Of a stretch of 64,000 bases of DNA, positions 6,868-16,066 are shown piece by piece. Both the position numbers and the translations under genes were made by a program. Within the stretch, counting starts at the first letter, position 1, and each line of letters opens with the position of its first letter. A model generated the notes under the pieces. It did no database searches, had not been told where the DNA came from, and saw only the letters and a list, made by a program, of their open reading frames with translations. Source of the stretch: a bacterium (lineage in GTDB: Bacteria; Armatimonadota; Zipacnadia; Zipacnadales; UBA11051); assembly GCA_030604405.1 (NCBI GenBank), contig JAUVVY010000022.1, positions 1-64,000 of the forward strand, read 5' to 3'.

Positions 6868-9282
6868 ATGCAACCGCGCCCGCAAATAAAAACCAGGCCG
6901 CGCGGAGTCAACTGCGCCATCTGCGGCATCTTGCTGCTAGGGCTTGCTGCAGGGGCCTCGGGCAGTGTCGAAAAGCCGGGGCCGTTCACGTTTGTCTATG
7001 GCCTCGACAGGGGCGGCACGCTGGCCGACCTGCAGACCTTCGGCGTAAATACCCTCTACATTGACCTGCGGCCAGAGGAACTTGCGGACCTGAAGCCGGT
7101 GCGCCAACAGATCCGGGAGGCCTCTGCCGCCGGCTGCAAAGTCATCGTCGGCATCCCTACTACCAGCTTTCCGAACTACCGCATATCATCCTATTCAGAA
7201 CAGTATGTGGAAGCCGTGTCGAAGCTGATAACCACGACTGTGAACGGGCTGAGAGACGAGCCCGGTATCAGCGCCTGGGCTAGCGGCCACTATCTGGAAA
7301 AGCAGATCAGCTATCATGACGGCGATTTTCGGGAGTTTCTGAGCGCGCGATACGGCAATCTCGACAGCATGAATCAGTACTGGGACACCTCGTTTCGGGC
7401 CTGGGCCGATGTGAAGCAGGATGCGGCACTGAGACTTCACTACCAGCAGCCGTTCGGCTTCGGCCGGCCGGCAGTGGATGTCGCCGATTTCCGGCAGTAT
7501 GCCTTTGAGGAAGTGATGCGGCAGTGGTCTGAGACCGTCAAGTCGCTCGATAGTTCGAGGCCGCTTCTAACCGGATGTATCACGCTTTATCGCAGTATTG
7601 CTGCGGTTCCCGAGCTGTACGATATCATTGTCGTGAGCATGCCCCCGGACGTAATGCGCACCGATCGCCTTCATTATGGCGACCACGTCACGCACAATGT
7701 CCAGGCCGTGGATATGGCACGTCGCGGCGGCCGCTTTGATGTGATACCGATTTTGCGGATGCCATTGGCGGGTGAGCCGGGGTATGCCGGCGGCCTGCGG
7801 GACTGGATACTTGAGGCCGATATGCACGGTGCTTGCGGCGTAGGGATCGAGAATTGGGAGCGCTACAGCGGGTTCCCGAAGATCTCTTACTGGACATTGC
7901 GTTGCCTTCAGCAAGCGTGGCCGCGGGCCGACTTCAGCGGCCATCCGCAACCGACGGCTGCAATCCTATATTCGCCCTATGCCGAGGGGTTTCAAGTCAG
8001 CGGGCAGCCGGTCTATGGGCACCTGAAGTGGTTCGGCGTCGGGGAACCCAGCAATCTCATGGAGGGCCTGCGCACCGGCACCTGTTTCGGGCTGGTGGAT
8101 TACCTGACGACGGCCGATCTGGCGGAAGCTGATTTGCAGCGCTACAGCGTCATTATCGCGCCCGCCGCACTGGGGGTGACTGAGGCGGACGGTCGCATCC
8201 TGGGCGAATACGTCAAATCTGGCGGCGCGTTGATGGCGGACCTGGGCCTCGGCCTGCATTGCACAGGTTCGTGGCTGCGGTTACCGTCGCCTCTGCAGAA
8301 GGTCTTTGGGATCAGGGAGTTATCGGCGGGCGAGGCGAAGGCCGGCGACCTGACTGTTAGCGCACAAGTGCCCGAGCTGCCGAGCCTGAGAATGCGGATG
8401 AAAAGCTCCGGCAGCTTTCGGGCGTCGTTGTCCGGCAGCGGCTCGACAGAGACTTACCAGGCTCGCGCCTACAGCATCAGTTCCTACGCCGCCTACGCCA
8501 GCCTCACCCGCAACGCCGTCGCTCTTGGGGTACTGGATGCGAAGACTGTGAAGGAGGGCAATCCGCTGTTTTCGGGCCTGATATACAATAGCTACGGCCG
8601 CGGTATAGCGATGTTCGCAACTCATCTGCTGTATTCGTACTGGCCGCTGTCCGACCCGATGAGCACCGCCCTGCACTACGACTTGATGAGCAGAAGAGCT
8701 AACTGCAAGCTTGTCGACAGCCCGTTTCTGGCGCAGGCGGTCGAGGTCAGTGTGGAGGCGGACAGATTTCGTGTATTGAATGGCTCAGCAACGGAAATGG
8801 CCTACAAGATCGGCTTTTATGGGCAAGGCGACAGGCTGGTAGAGGGTGTCGTGACCATCAACCGCGCCGAGTACACCGCCGGTGGCGAGCGGCAGACCGT
8901 GCAGGTCACGGTGCCGGCAAACTCGATCCGATCGCTGTCGTTGAGTCGCATCACGGCCCAGCCGTATGATGCGGAGGTCAGCGTGGTTATCCGCGAGCTG
9001 CGGCCGGAGCGCATACACCTGATCGCCGCCGGCCCGGGGGCTGAGTTGGCACCCACGCGCAAGAACCCATACTACTTCAGGCGGCCTGAAAGTGCGGTGC
9101 GTGTGCGTTTTGGAGTCGCACCGGGGGGAACGTATGCAGTGGCGGACGGCTCGCGCCACCTCGTGAGCATCCATCCTGAGCGCGGACAAGCGCGGCGCTC
9201 GGAGGTTGTGGCCCGAAACGGCGCGCTCAGCTTCACCGAAGAAGTCTATCGCGACCAGATAATAATTACGCCGGCGCCCTAA
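6868..9282 (+). CDS. Secreted GH42-like (beta-galactosidase-fold) protein
   Basis: About 804 residues from the ATG giving a plausible signal peptide (basic stretch, then CAICGILLLGLAAGASG). An in-frame ATG 51 bases upstream is possible but would bury the signal. The N-terminal half resembles the TIM-barrel domain of family 42 glycosidases, with FREFLSARYGNLDSMNQYW and RQYAFEEVMRQWSETVK. The middle (GVTEADGRILGEYVKSGGAL) resembles the glutamine-amidotransferase-like trimerisation domain. The usual Asn-Glu acid/base pair is not obvious, since the equivalent strand reads GISAWASGHYLEK. A Glu in GVGIENWER could be the nucleophile. Activity and substrate are uncertain. It stands alone, facing a convergent transaldolase gene four bases away. 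Confidence 0.7.
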   Translation: MQPRPQIKTRPRGVNCAICGILLLGLAAGASGSVEKPGPFTFVYGLDRGGTLADLQTFGVNTLYIDLRPEELADLKPVRQQIREASAAGCKVIVGIPTTSFPNYRISSYSEQYVEAVSKLITTTVNGLRDEPGISAWASGHYLEKQISYHDGDFREFLSARYGNLDSMNQYWDTSFRAWADVKQDAALRLHYQQPFGFGRPAVDVADFRQYAFEEVMRQWSETVKSLDSSRPLLTGCITLYRSIAAVPELYDIIVVSMPPDVMRTDRLHYGDHVTHNVQAVDMARRGGRFDVIPILRMPLAGEPGYAGGLRDWILEADMHGACGVGIENWERYSGFPKISYWTLRCLQQAWPRADFSGHPQPTAAILYSPYAEGFQVSGQPVYGHLKWFGVGEPSNLMEGLRTGTCFGLVDYLTTADLAEADLQRYSVIIAPAALGVTEADGRILGEYVKSGGALMADLGLGLHCTGSWLRLPSPLQKVFGIRELSAGEAKAGDLTVSAQVPELPSLRMRMKSSGSFRASLSGSGSTETYQARAYSISSYAAYASLTRNAVALGVLDAKTVKEGNPLFSGLIYNSYGRGIAMFATHLLYSYWPLSDPMSTALHYDLMSRRANCKLVDSPFLAQAVEVSVEADRFRVLNGSATEMAYKIGFYGQGDRLVEGVVTINRAEYTAGGERQTVQVTVPANSIRSLSLSRITAQPYDAEVSVVIRELRPERIHLIAAGPGAELAPTRKNPYYFRRPESAVRVRFGVAPGGTYAVADGSRHLVSIHPERGQARRSEVVARNGALSFTEEVYRDQIIITPAP

Positions 9283-9286
9283 CGCG

Positions 9287-9946
9287 CTACTTGCCCAGCT
9301 CCTTCTGCAGGTTCTCCCAGTCGGCCAGGAATCCCTCAATGCCGCGGTCGGTCAGTGGATGGCTGAATAGCTGATCCAGAACCTTGAACGGGACAGTGGC
9401 GACATGCGCGCCCCAACAGGCACTCTGCACTACGTGCTCGGGCCGGCGCACACTGGAGACAATCACCTGGGTGTCGAATCCGTAGGCACAATAGATGTCC
9501 ACCATCTGCTTGACAACGGTGATCGCCTCGGTCGCCATGTCCTCAATTCGTCCCAGGAACGGCGAGCAGTAGGTTCCGCCGGCCTTGGCCGCGATCAGGG
9601 CCTGAGCGGCGGTGAACACCAGGGTCACGTTGGTCTTAATGCCCTCCTGTGCGAGCACTTTGACGGCCTTCATGCCCTCTTTGATCATCGGGATCTTGAC
9701 GACGATGTTGTCGGCCCAGGTGGCCAGGTTGCGAGCCTCGGCGATCATTCCTTCGGCGTCGAGGCTTATTACCTCGGCGCTGACCGGGCGGTCGCCCATG
9801 AGGTCGCATATCTCTTTGATTGTTGGCTCAAACTCGCGGCCTTCGCGGGCGACCAGCGTGGGATTGGTGGTGACGCCGTCAACAATGCCCCAACTGTCTG
9901 CCTCTCTTATCTCATCAATATTCGCCGTGTCAACGAAGAATTTCAC
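9287..9946 (-). CDS. tal: Small transaldolase (TalC/fructose-6-phosphate aldolase type)
   Basis: 219 residues, the length of the short decameric class rather than the 320-residue TalB. Begins [13 protein letters not shown] and carries GVTTNPTL. The Schiff-base lysine is K84 in [18 protein letters not shown] and [13 protein letters not shown] are also family hallmarks. It transfers dihydroxyacetone units in the non-oxidative pentose phosphate pathway, or acts as an aldolase. The GTG start has AGGAGG eight bases upstream. No pentose phosphate partner is adjacent. Confidence 0.93.
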   Translation of the reverse strand: MKFFVDTANIDEIREADSWGIVDGVTTNPTLVAREGREFEPTIKEICDLMGDRPVSAEVISLDAEGMIAEARNLATWADNIVVKIPMIKEGMKAVKVLAQEGIKTNVTLVFTAAQALIAAKAGGTYCSPFLGRIEDMATEAITVVKQMVDIYCAYGFDTQVIVSSVRRPEHVVQSACWGAHVATVPFKVLDQLFSHPLTDRGIEGFLADWENLQKELGK

Positions 9947-10222
9947 GGTTTTGGCCTCCTCGGCTGATGCTGTGCGCCATTTGTTGGATAGTGCTTGCTG
10001 GAGTTAGTTGGGGCAAGAATGTTCGGCTGTGTTAGACGATGGCCTCGGGCTGCCCTTCGACGTTGCTCAGGGCCGTGAGCGTGTCGAACGGGAAGCTGAG
10101 AACGGAGAAAGCAGAGCATTCTCCGTTCTCACCTGCGCTGTGCGCAGCGCACAGCGCAGGCCGAGCCACGCGACATAATGAGCAATTGCAGATTGCGCCA
10201 ATTGAATCCATTAAGCACGAGT
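9947..10222. repeat. Intergenic hairpins and repeat between two leftward genes
   Basis: A CTTCGACGTTGCTCAGGGC block lies near 10055. Then two perfect hairpins follow: GAGAACGGAGAA at 10098-10109 with TTCTCCGTTCTC at 10119-10130, and a 13-bp stem CCTGCGCTGTGCG at 10132-10144 with its complement at 10148-10160 around a three-base loop. The strong second hairpin lies downstream of the metallophosphoesterase gene and may protect or end its transcript, although no T-run follows. No gene is supported. Confidence 0.65.
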
Positions 10223-11302
10223 TCACGGCAGGGCATCGGTCCACAGCCGCTCGTACATGCTGACTTGTCCGTTTTCCAGGTACAAGAAGTCGGCGTTGTG
10301 GTTCTTCCAGGAGCCAGCATTATGGTAATCTCTCTGCTGCCCGTTTTCGTCCCACTGCATGTGGTCTATTTTATGGATATGGCCGAGCACTATGGTTGAA
10401 ATGAGATTGCCCAGCTCATTATTAAGCTGTCTGAGGCGGTAGCGTGCGGCGCGGCGCCAAGGAATCTTTGCATAGTAAACGTCACCTATCATCCGAAAGG
10501 CCTCGAGAGCCAGCCTGGGTATCTCCGCCGCCACACGCAGTTGCTCCGGAGCCACGCCCAGCTCCTGTAGCTCAGGCAGTACGATGTCTTTCTCGGAGAA
10601 GACTTCGCCATCAGCCCGGACGTCGTCGAAGTCATCGAACAGGGTCAGGGCCATCAGGCTTATTGCCAGCCGCATCTCCGTCTCCGTGAACTCCAGGCCT
10701 TTCGGCTCCCACTGCAGGGCGGAGAACAACTCGTGGGCCATTGCGTGTGCAGGCGGCAAATGCACCTCTGCAGGCGCGGAATTCGGGTCAATAAACTGTC
10801 GCATTGCGTTCTCAGGCGTTGGTGGACTGGTGGCACACGTAAAGTTCAGGCGGTGCTCAACGTAGGCCCAGAGCCATGCGTCGAGTAGATGTCCGTGCTC
10901 AATGAGCAGGCGAACGTCACCCGATTCGAGTACCAGATAGGGGTAGTTTATCGTCAGCGGAATCTGGCGAATGTCGGAAGAGAAGCCGAGGATACCGGAG
11001 TCATGGTTGCCGATAACGTAGCTTATGCCGATCCCGGACCGGTACAATTCGATGAGCGCGTGGAAGATGTCAAGAAACGCCGGCAAGAGTGGCGTGCCGT
11101 CCTTTTGAGGAATGTCCACGAGGTCACCGTTGATGACCAGGTGCTGCGCGCCGCTATCATCCTTGACCCAATGGAGGAACTCCAGGAAAGCCTGGCGTTT
11201 TTCTTCGTGTTGCTCAGGGATTTCCCCCGGCCATTCATCTACATGCACGTCTGATACTACGATGACGCTTTGCGCTTTGAGTACGTCAGATGTTGCGCCC
11301 AT
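10223..11302 (-). CDS. Calcineurin-like metallophosphoesterase
   Basis: 359 residues. The metal-binding motifs appear in order: SDVHVDE (17-23), NGDLVD (59-64), GNHD (about 98), EHGH and GHIHKIDH. These place it in the binuclear metallophosphoesterase superfamily. A helical insertion of about 130 residues separates the EHGH block from the final GHIH block, larger than in LpxH-type UDP-diacylglucosamine hydrolases. The substrate cannot be read from sequence. No signal peptide, so probably cytoplasmic. The NifU-domain gene ends 24 bases beyond its start on the same strand. Confidence 0.85.
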   Translation of the reverse strand: MGATSDVLKAQSVIVVSDVHVDEWPGEIPEQHEEKRQAFLEFLHWVKDDSGAQHLVINGDLVDIPQKDGTPLLPAFLDIFHALIELYRSGIGISYVIGNHDSGILGFSSDIRQIPLTINYPYLVLESGDVRLLIEHGHLLDAWLWAYVEHRLNFTCATSPPTPENAMRQFIDPNSAPAEVHLPPAHAMAHELFSALQWEPKGLEFTETEMRLAISLMALTLFDDFDDVRADGEVFSEKDIVLPELQELGVAPEQLRVAAEIPRLALEAFRMIGDVYYAKIPWRRAARYRLRQLNNELGNLISTIVLGHIHKIDHMQWDENGQQRDYHNAGSWKNHNADFLYLENGQVSMYERLWTDALP

Positions 11303-11326
11303 AGTCGTCGGGTTCCCAACTTCAGC

Positions 11327-11557
11327 TTAATCTACGGCTACGACAGCTTCCACTTCGGAGACACGTTCCTTGATGACCCGCTCGATAAGGTTGGCCAGGG
11401 TCATCTGCGCCATCGGGCAGCCCTTGCAATGGCCTTGCAGCCGCACGCTTACCTTGCCATCGTCACTCACCTCGACCAGTTCAACATCACCGCCGTCACG
11501 CTGCAGAGCGGGGCGAACTTGTTCGAGGGCTTCCTGGACTCGATCAAATAGACTCAT
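11327..11557 (-). CDS. NifU C-terminal-domain iron-sulfur scaffold protein
   Basis: 76 residues consisting only of the NifU C-terminal (Nfu) domain. The cluster-binding cysteines are C44 and C47 in GHCKGCPMAQMT. Such proteins assemble or carry [4Fe-4S] clusters for delivery to targets. GGAGG precedes the ATG by seven bases. The cell clearly needs such a carrier, for example for the ferredoxin domain of the nearby EtfA, but no other Isc or Suf genes are in view. Confidence 0.92.
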   Translation of the reverse strand: MSLFDRVQEALEQVRPALQRDGGDVELVEVSDDGKVSVRLQGHCKGCPMAQMTLANLIERVIKERVSEVEAVVAVD

Positions 11558-11640
11558 ATCAACACCTCCATTTGCGCTTGCTAACGAATTAGCTTGGGGC
11601 TTTCTATTCTACACCAAATCGCACACGCTCGCCAAGGGCC

Positions 11641-12600
11641 TCAGAAGCCGTTCCAGTAATCCGGCTCGTAACCTTTGAGGAATTCGATGGTCTGTTGGTA
11701 ACTGCGTACGCCTGCGGTTGTGCCCAGGCCAGTGGTACACAAAGCGCCCACAGCGCTGGCGAACCTGGCCGTGCGCTCGAGGTCCCAACCTGCCAGATGC
11801 GCCCGCAAGAAGCCTGCGACGTAAGCATCGCCGGCCCCGGTGCCGTCTATGACCTGGACCTCGTAGGCACGCACCCGGATCGCCTCGTCGCCGGAGGCCA
11901 CATAGGAGCCCTCCGCGCCCATCTTGAGCGCCACGACTTCAATCCCTATGTCCAGCAGCGCGTTGGCAAGATCGCCGGGCGCTTTGAGTCCAATCAGCTC
12001 CTGTGCCTCGGCCAGCGAGGGCAGGAAAAGCTGCGTGTGCTGCAAGCACGGTGCCAATGTGTCCATCCATAAGCCGGTCGGGTCCCAGGCGGTGTCGAGA
12101 GAAGTGGTCGCTCCCTGGGCCTTGGCCGCCTCGAGCACCTGCGCCATCGGTTCGCCGTCGAAGCCGGGCATCAACAGTGCCCCGCCACAGTGAAATATCC
12201 TGGCGCCTCGTGCAAGGCTCATGTCAACATCCTGCACCGTGACTTTGGCGTTGGCACCGTAGTGGTGCAAGAAGGCGCGCTCGCCCGCAGAGTTTATCAT
12301 TACCATCGTCGCCGATGTGCGTGCGTCGGGGTCCACGACTACCCCAGTTGAATCCGCGCCACCGTCGTCTATGGCCTGGCGCACCAATCGGCCCAACCCG
12401 TCGTCTCCCACCTTGCCCATCACCGCGGTATCTACGCCCAGCTTGACCAGCGACAGGCCGGTATTGGCCGCGCAGCCTCCCAGGCCGATCCCGATCTCTT
12501 CGACGAAGCTCAAACGATCCCACTCCGGCCATTCGTCAATCGGCCGGCCATAGACGTCTGCTACCAGAATCCCCAGGCATACTACTTCGGCCAAGTTCAT
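11641..12600 (-). CDS. PfkB-family (ribokinase-like) sugar kinase
   Basis: About 319 residues. GGCAANTGLSLVKLG is the N-terminal PfkB signature and DGTGAGDAYVAGFL carries the catalytic aspartate and anion hole near residue 250. It phosphorylates a sugar or nucleoside with ATP; the substrate cannot be predicted. The start is uncertain: GTG and ATG lie too close to GGGAG, whereas a TTG two codons into the protein (12594) would have the usual eight-base spacing. Confidence 0.9.
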   Translation of the reverse strand: MNLAEVVCLGILVADVYGRPIDEWPEWDRLSFVEEIGIGLGGCAANTGLSLVKLGVDTAVMGKVGDDGLGRLVRQAIDDGGADSTGVVVDPDARTSATMVMINSAGERAFLHHYGANAKVTVQDVDMSLARGARIFHCGGALLMPGFDGEPMAQVLEAAKAQGATTSLDTAWDPTGLWMDTLAPCLQHTQLFLPSLAEAQELIGLKAPGDLANALLDIGIEVVALKMGAEGSYVASGDEAIRVRAYEVQVIDGTGAGDAYVAGFLRAHLAGWDLERTARFASAVGALCTTGLGTTAGVRSYQQTIEFLKGYEPDYWNGF

Positions 12601-12603
12601 CAC

Positions 12604-12925
12604 TCCCGGCTACGCATGCGCTGATTGTGTGCATCAGCTCAGTGCTGTACCTAGCAATTCTCCGCTTGCGGGACTTCACCTGCCAGACATTATCTGGGAA
12701 ATGCTTTGGGCTCGATAATAGTTGGAGGCTTTACACGGCGGGTCTGTTGTGTTACAATGGTGCTTGTCGCGCTCCCCCGGCTTGACAATACGCATCTCCG
12801 GCGGTTGTTCGGCTTCGGGCAAAGGGCATGTCGCAAATGCCGGTGCAACTATTTCAAGGCGCGGCCAGCTCGCAGGGATCTTTTTTGTTCCCTGGGCGCT
12901 GAGAACACGGAAAGAGGTCGCACAG
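12604..12925 (+). other. rpsO upstream region and structured leader
   Basis: The gap between the divergent kinase gene and rpsO holds the promoter above and no gene. Within the transcribed leader, CAGGGA at 12873-12878 pairs with TCCCTG at 12889-12894 across a T-rich loop (TCTTTTTTGT). S15 is known to repress its own translation by binding leader RNA in several bacteria, so this structure is a candidate site. That role is inference. Confidence 0.45.
12730..12758 (+). promoter_or_regulatory. Sigma-70-type promoter for rpsO-pnp
   Basis: TTTACA at 12730-12735 and TACAAT at 12753-12758 with a 17-base spacer. It would start a leader of about 160 bases before rpsO. Both hexamers differ from consensus by one base. 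Confidence 0.7.
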
Positions 12926-13195
12926 ATGCCTCTGGAAAAGACCAAGAAAGCGGCGATTGTCAGGAAATACGGGCGCAGCGAGAATGACACCGGCTCCCCC
13001 GAAGTGCAAGTAGCCCTGCTGACCGCGCGGATAGAGTACCTGACCACGCACCTGCAGGAACATCAGACTGACCACCATTCACGGCGCGGCTTGCTCAAGA
13101 TGGTGGGACAGCGTCGCAGGTTGCTCAACTATCTGAATAGCAAAGACGTCGAGCGTTACCGGGTGCTGATTGCGGATCTCGGCTTGAGGCGCTAG
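12926..13195 (+). CDS. rpsO: 30S ribosomal protein S15 (uS15)
   Basis: 89 residues, exact family length. Conserved [20 protein letters not shown]-like [22 protein letters not shown] and the C-terminal [12 protein letters not shown]. Binds 16S rRNA early in small-subunit assembly. The frame extends upstream, but this ATG after AGAGG gives the canonical protein. rpsO followed by pnp is a conserved pairing. Confidence 0.97.
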   Translation: MPLEKTKKAAIVRKYGRSENDTGSPEVQVALLTARIEYLTTHLQEHQTDHHSRRGLLKMVGQRRRLLNYLNSKDVERYRVLIADLGLRR

Positions 13196-13385
13196 TTGCG
13201 GCCTCGCTGGACTGGCATGGAAGTTGAAGCAGTAGAGGCAGGCGACAGGACAGAATCTTGAAACGTGGTCGCGCTCTTAATTGCGCGGTCGGGTCAGGCG
13301 TGCGCTTGCACGGGTACCTGGCCCGACAGCGTTAGAATACAGCCGTATCTCAAAAACACGGACAATCCGCCGAAGCCAAGCTGTG

Positions 13386-13467
13386 AGTGGGATGATGCTT
13401 CCCACTCCAAAGACAGGGGATCAGAGAAAGCAGGGGAGGGGAGCTGTACCGGCCCCTATTTTCTCTG
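13386..13467 (+). promoter_or_regulatory. Two hairpins in the pnp leader
   Basis: AGTGGGA at 13386-13392 pairs with TCCCACT at 13400-13406. Then CAGAGAAAGCAGGGG (13422-13436) pairs with CCCCTATTTTCTCTG (13453-13467) over 15 positions with one mismatch and one G-U, around a 16-base loop. No T-run follows, so a simple terminator is unlikely. In Escherichia coli a comparable long stem in the pnp leader is cut by RNase III and mediates PNPase autoregulation. The rest of this 330-base gap shows nothing else. Confidence 0.6.
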
Positions 13468-13525
13468 CTTCCCTCTCTTAACGCGGCTGGGCCTCTCGGC
13501 AGATTGCCGGAGAGGAAAACTGAAT

Positions 13526-15787
13526 ATGTTACAAGAAGTAACCACAGACTTTGCGGGTCGTCCGCTGAAGCTGGAAGTAGGGCGACTCGCCCAGCAGTCC
13601 GACGCCGCGGTTGTTGCAACGTACGGAGATACCGTAGTTCTCGCCGCGGTCAACGTCACCGACAGACCCACTGACATGCCGTTCATGCCCCTGAGAGTTG
13701 ACTTCGAGGAGAAGATGTACTCTGTGGGGCGGATCCCGGGCGGATTTTTCAAGCGTGAAGGCCGCCCCTCCGAAGACGCTATCCTCACCTGTCGCAAGAT
13801 CGACCGTCCGATTCGACCCCTTATCCCGCCAGGGATGCGCAATGACATGCAGATTATCGTGCTGCCGCTGTCAGTCGAGGCCGATAGCTCCGTTGACGTG
13901 ATCAGCATGATCGCCGCCTCTGCGGGCATGCACATCTCCAGTATCCCCTTTGATGGGCCGTTTGCTGCTGTTCGTGTTGCACAGATGGACGGGGAACTGG
14001 CCCTTAATCCGGCCTTCGAATCACTGGCAGATGCCGACATGGACCTGCTGGTAGCCGGCACCCGCGAGGGCATCGTGCAGATCGAGATGTCAGGTAACGC
14101 GGTTGGCGAGCAAGTAATACGCGAGGGCATGAAGCTGGGCTACGAGGCGTGCGCGTGCGTGATTGAGGCCATAGAGCAACTCCGCGAAAAAGCCGGCAAA
14201 CCCAAAGGCGATTTCCCGCTGTGGGAACCGCGAGAGGAAGTTGTTGAGTTCATCAACTCCGAGCTCAAGGACCGCATTATTGAGGCGCTGGCAATGGCCG
14301 ACAAGAGCGAGCGGGACGGCACGCTGGCGGGGTTGCAGAATGAGGCCGTCGAGGCGCTTACCGAGCAGGGCCACGAGGCCCTTGGGTCCGATGTGCATGA
14401 GGTCTTCGAGGATATTATCAAGGCCCGTCTGCAGGATCTGGCGTTCGAGCAAGGCCTGCGCGTGGATGGCCGGCGGCTGGATGAAATGCGGGCGGTCAGT
14501 TGCGAGGTGGGTCTGTTGCCTCGCGTTCACGGCTCCGGGCTTTTCAACCGTGGGGAGACGCAGGTGCTCGCCACCACCACACTGGGAGCCTACAGGGACC
14601 AGAAGCTAGTGCGGACTCTGGAGGAAGAAGAGTACTCGCGCTTCATGCACCACTACAATTTCCCGCCGCTGTCGACCGGGGAAGTCAAAGGTCTGCGGGG
14701 CGCATCTCGGCGCGAGATAGGACACGGCGGCATCGGCCAGAAGGCGATCGAACGCATGCTGCCTCCCGAGGAGGAATTCCCGTACACGGTTCGTCTGGTG
14801 TCCGAGGTACTGTCGGCCAACGCCTCGACATCTATGGCAGCCGCCTGTGCGTGCAGCCTGGCTCTGATGGACGCCGGTGTGCCGATCAGGGCGGCCGTCG
14901 CCGGGGTCGCTATGGGGCTGATTCGTCGCGATGACGAGTACAGAATGCTCAGCGACATGCAGGGCGTTGAAGATTTCATGGGCTACATGGATTTCAAGAT
15001 CGCCGGCACCGCCGAGGGCGTCAACTGCATGCAGATGGATACCAAGACCCACGGTCTGCCGATGGAAGTGCTGGAGGAAGCCCTGGAAAGGGGTAGGGAG
15101 GGGCGTCTGGCCATACTTGAGCAGATGAACGCTGTTATATCAGAGGCGCGGCCCGAGCTTTCCGCCTTCGCCCCGCGCATGGTTTGTGTGTCGATTGACG
15201 AGAGCAAGATCGGTCTGGTCATCGGCCCGGGCGGCAAGAACATCCGTGGCCTACAGACGGACCATGATGTCAGTATAGACGTTGAAGATGACGGAACGGT
15301 CCGCATCTTCGGCAAAGACGCTGAAAACGTCGCCAAAGTTTGCGATATTATCGCCGACATAACCCGCGACGTGGAAATTGGCGAGGTCATCACCGGCAAG
15401 GTCGTTACCATTACCGAGCATGCCGCCTTCGTGGAGGTTATACCCGGCCGCGACGGCAGGTTGCACATCGGCGATATGGCCTGGGAGCATGTCAACAAGG
15501 TAGAAGACGTCGTCAAAGTGGGCGATGAAATCGAGGTCAAGGTAGTTGAGGTTGACGACGAGGGCAAGATCCGAGTGAGCCGCAAGGCGCTTCTGCCGCG
15601 CCCGGAAGGCGGCGGCTCCGGCTCCAGTCGGCCCCGCGACAGCAGCGACCGGCGCGGCAAGAATGAGCGGCGCGGTGGCGGCGATCGTTCGCGCCGCAGC
15701 TCCGACCGATCGAGCTCTCGCAGCAGCGATGCCTCTTCGCCCTCGCGCGGCAAGGCCTATTTCCGCAAGAAGAAGGATGACCAGTAG
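13526..15787 (+). CDS. pnp: Polyribonucleotide nucleotidyltransferase (PNPase)
   Basis: 753 residues from the ATG giving MLQEVTTDFAGRPLKLEVGR; the frame is open further upstream but that part is not PNPase-like. Two RNase PH domains are separated by a helical linker (active-site region FNRGETQVLATTTLG), followed by a KH domain (IGLVIGPGGKNIRGLQ) and an S1 domain (GKVVTITEHAAFVEVIPGRDG). The last 65 or so residues are an Arg/Ser/Gly-rich tail with repeated RSSDRSS-type segments, probably disordered and RNA-binding. It degrades RNA 3' to 5' phosphorolytically. AGAGG lies 11 bases upstream. Confidence 0.97.
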   Translation: MLQEVTTDFAGRPLKLEVGRLAQQSDAAVVATYGDTVVLAAVNVTDRPTDMPFMPLRVDFEEKMYSVGRIPGGFFKREGRPSEDAILTCRKIDRPIRPLIPPGMRNDMQIIVLPLSVEADSSVDVISMIAASAGMHISSIPFDGPFAAVRVAQMDGELALNPAFESLADADMDLLVAGTREGIVQIEMSGNAVGEQVIREGMKLGYEACACVIEAIEQLREKAGKPKGDFPLWEPREEVVEFINSELKDRIIEALAMADKSERDGTLAGLQNEAVEALTEQGHEALGSDVHEVFEDIIKARLQDLAFEQGLRVDGRRLDEMRAVSCEVGLLPRVHGSGLFNRGETQVLATTTLGAYRDQKLVRTLEEEEYSRFMHHYNFPPLSTGEVKGLRGASRREIGHGGIGQKAIERMLPPEEEFPYTVRLVSEVLSANASTSMAAACACSLALMDAGVPIRAAVAGVAMGLIRRDDEYRMLSDMQGVEDFMGYMDFKIAGTAEGVNCMQMDTKTHGLPMEVLEEALERGREGRLAILEQMNAVISEARPELSAFAPRMVCVSIDESKIGLVIGPGGKNIRGLQTDHDVSIDVEDDGTVRIFGKDAENVAKVCDIIADITRDVEIGEVITGKVVTITEHAAFVEVIPGRDGRLHIGDMAWEHVNKVEDVVKVGDEIEVKVVEVDDEGKIRVSRKALLPRPEGGGSGSSRPRDSSDRRGKNERRGGGDRSRRSSDRSSSRSSDASSPSRGKAYFRKKKDDQ

Positions 15788-16014
15788 AGCGTCCGGGCGC
15801 CGGCGGCCCTCAGCCCCGGCCTCACCCACTTGACCCACTCCTGCGGAGTGGGTGCCCGAGTGGGTACCCGCCGCAGGGAGAGGGGCAACGACAACGGAGT
15901 CGGGCAGGATGCCCGACCCACGGGATGTTTTGGGGAGGCCCCGCCTCCGCCAATGCTTCGGCGTACAAGCTTGTCATACCGACAATTCGTACACGCCCCG
16001 CGGCAGTGCGCAGG
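15788..16014. repeat. Intergenic repeat mosaic downstream of pnp
   Basis: ACCCACTCC at 15833-15841 pairs with GGAGTGGGT at 15845-15853. A right half of the GGGAGAGGGG family follows near 15874. GTCGGGCA-GGA-TGCCCGAC occupies 15899-15917 and continues as GCCCGACCCACGGGATG. A diverged member of the GCTTCGCTAAAGC family follows near 15945. Almost the whole gap up to the rplU promoter is repeat; no gene is supported. Confidence 0.75.
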
Positions 16015-16044
16015 TTGACAGGCCAGACACAAAAGGCCTATAAT
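16015..16044 (+). promoter_or_regulatory. Consensus sigma-70 promoter for rplU-rpmA
   Basis: TTGACA at 16015-16020 and TATAAT at 16039-16044, both perfect consensus hexamers, with an 18-base spacer. It is placed just after the repeat block and about 97 bases before the rplU start, as expected for a strong ribosomal protein promoter. Confidence 0.85.
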
Positions 16045-16066
16045 ACGGCTGCTTGATTGCACAGGG

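Noticed and set aside
13421-13480. pnp leader stem as a Rho-independent terminator of rpsO
   Set aside because: The stem is long and strong but no run of T follows it, and rpsO-pnp read-through is the norm.
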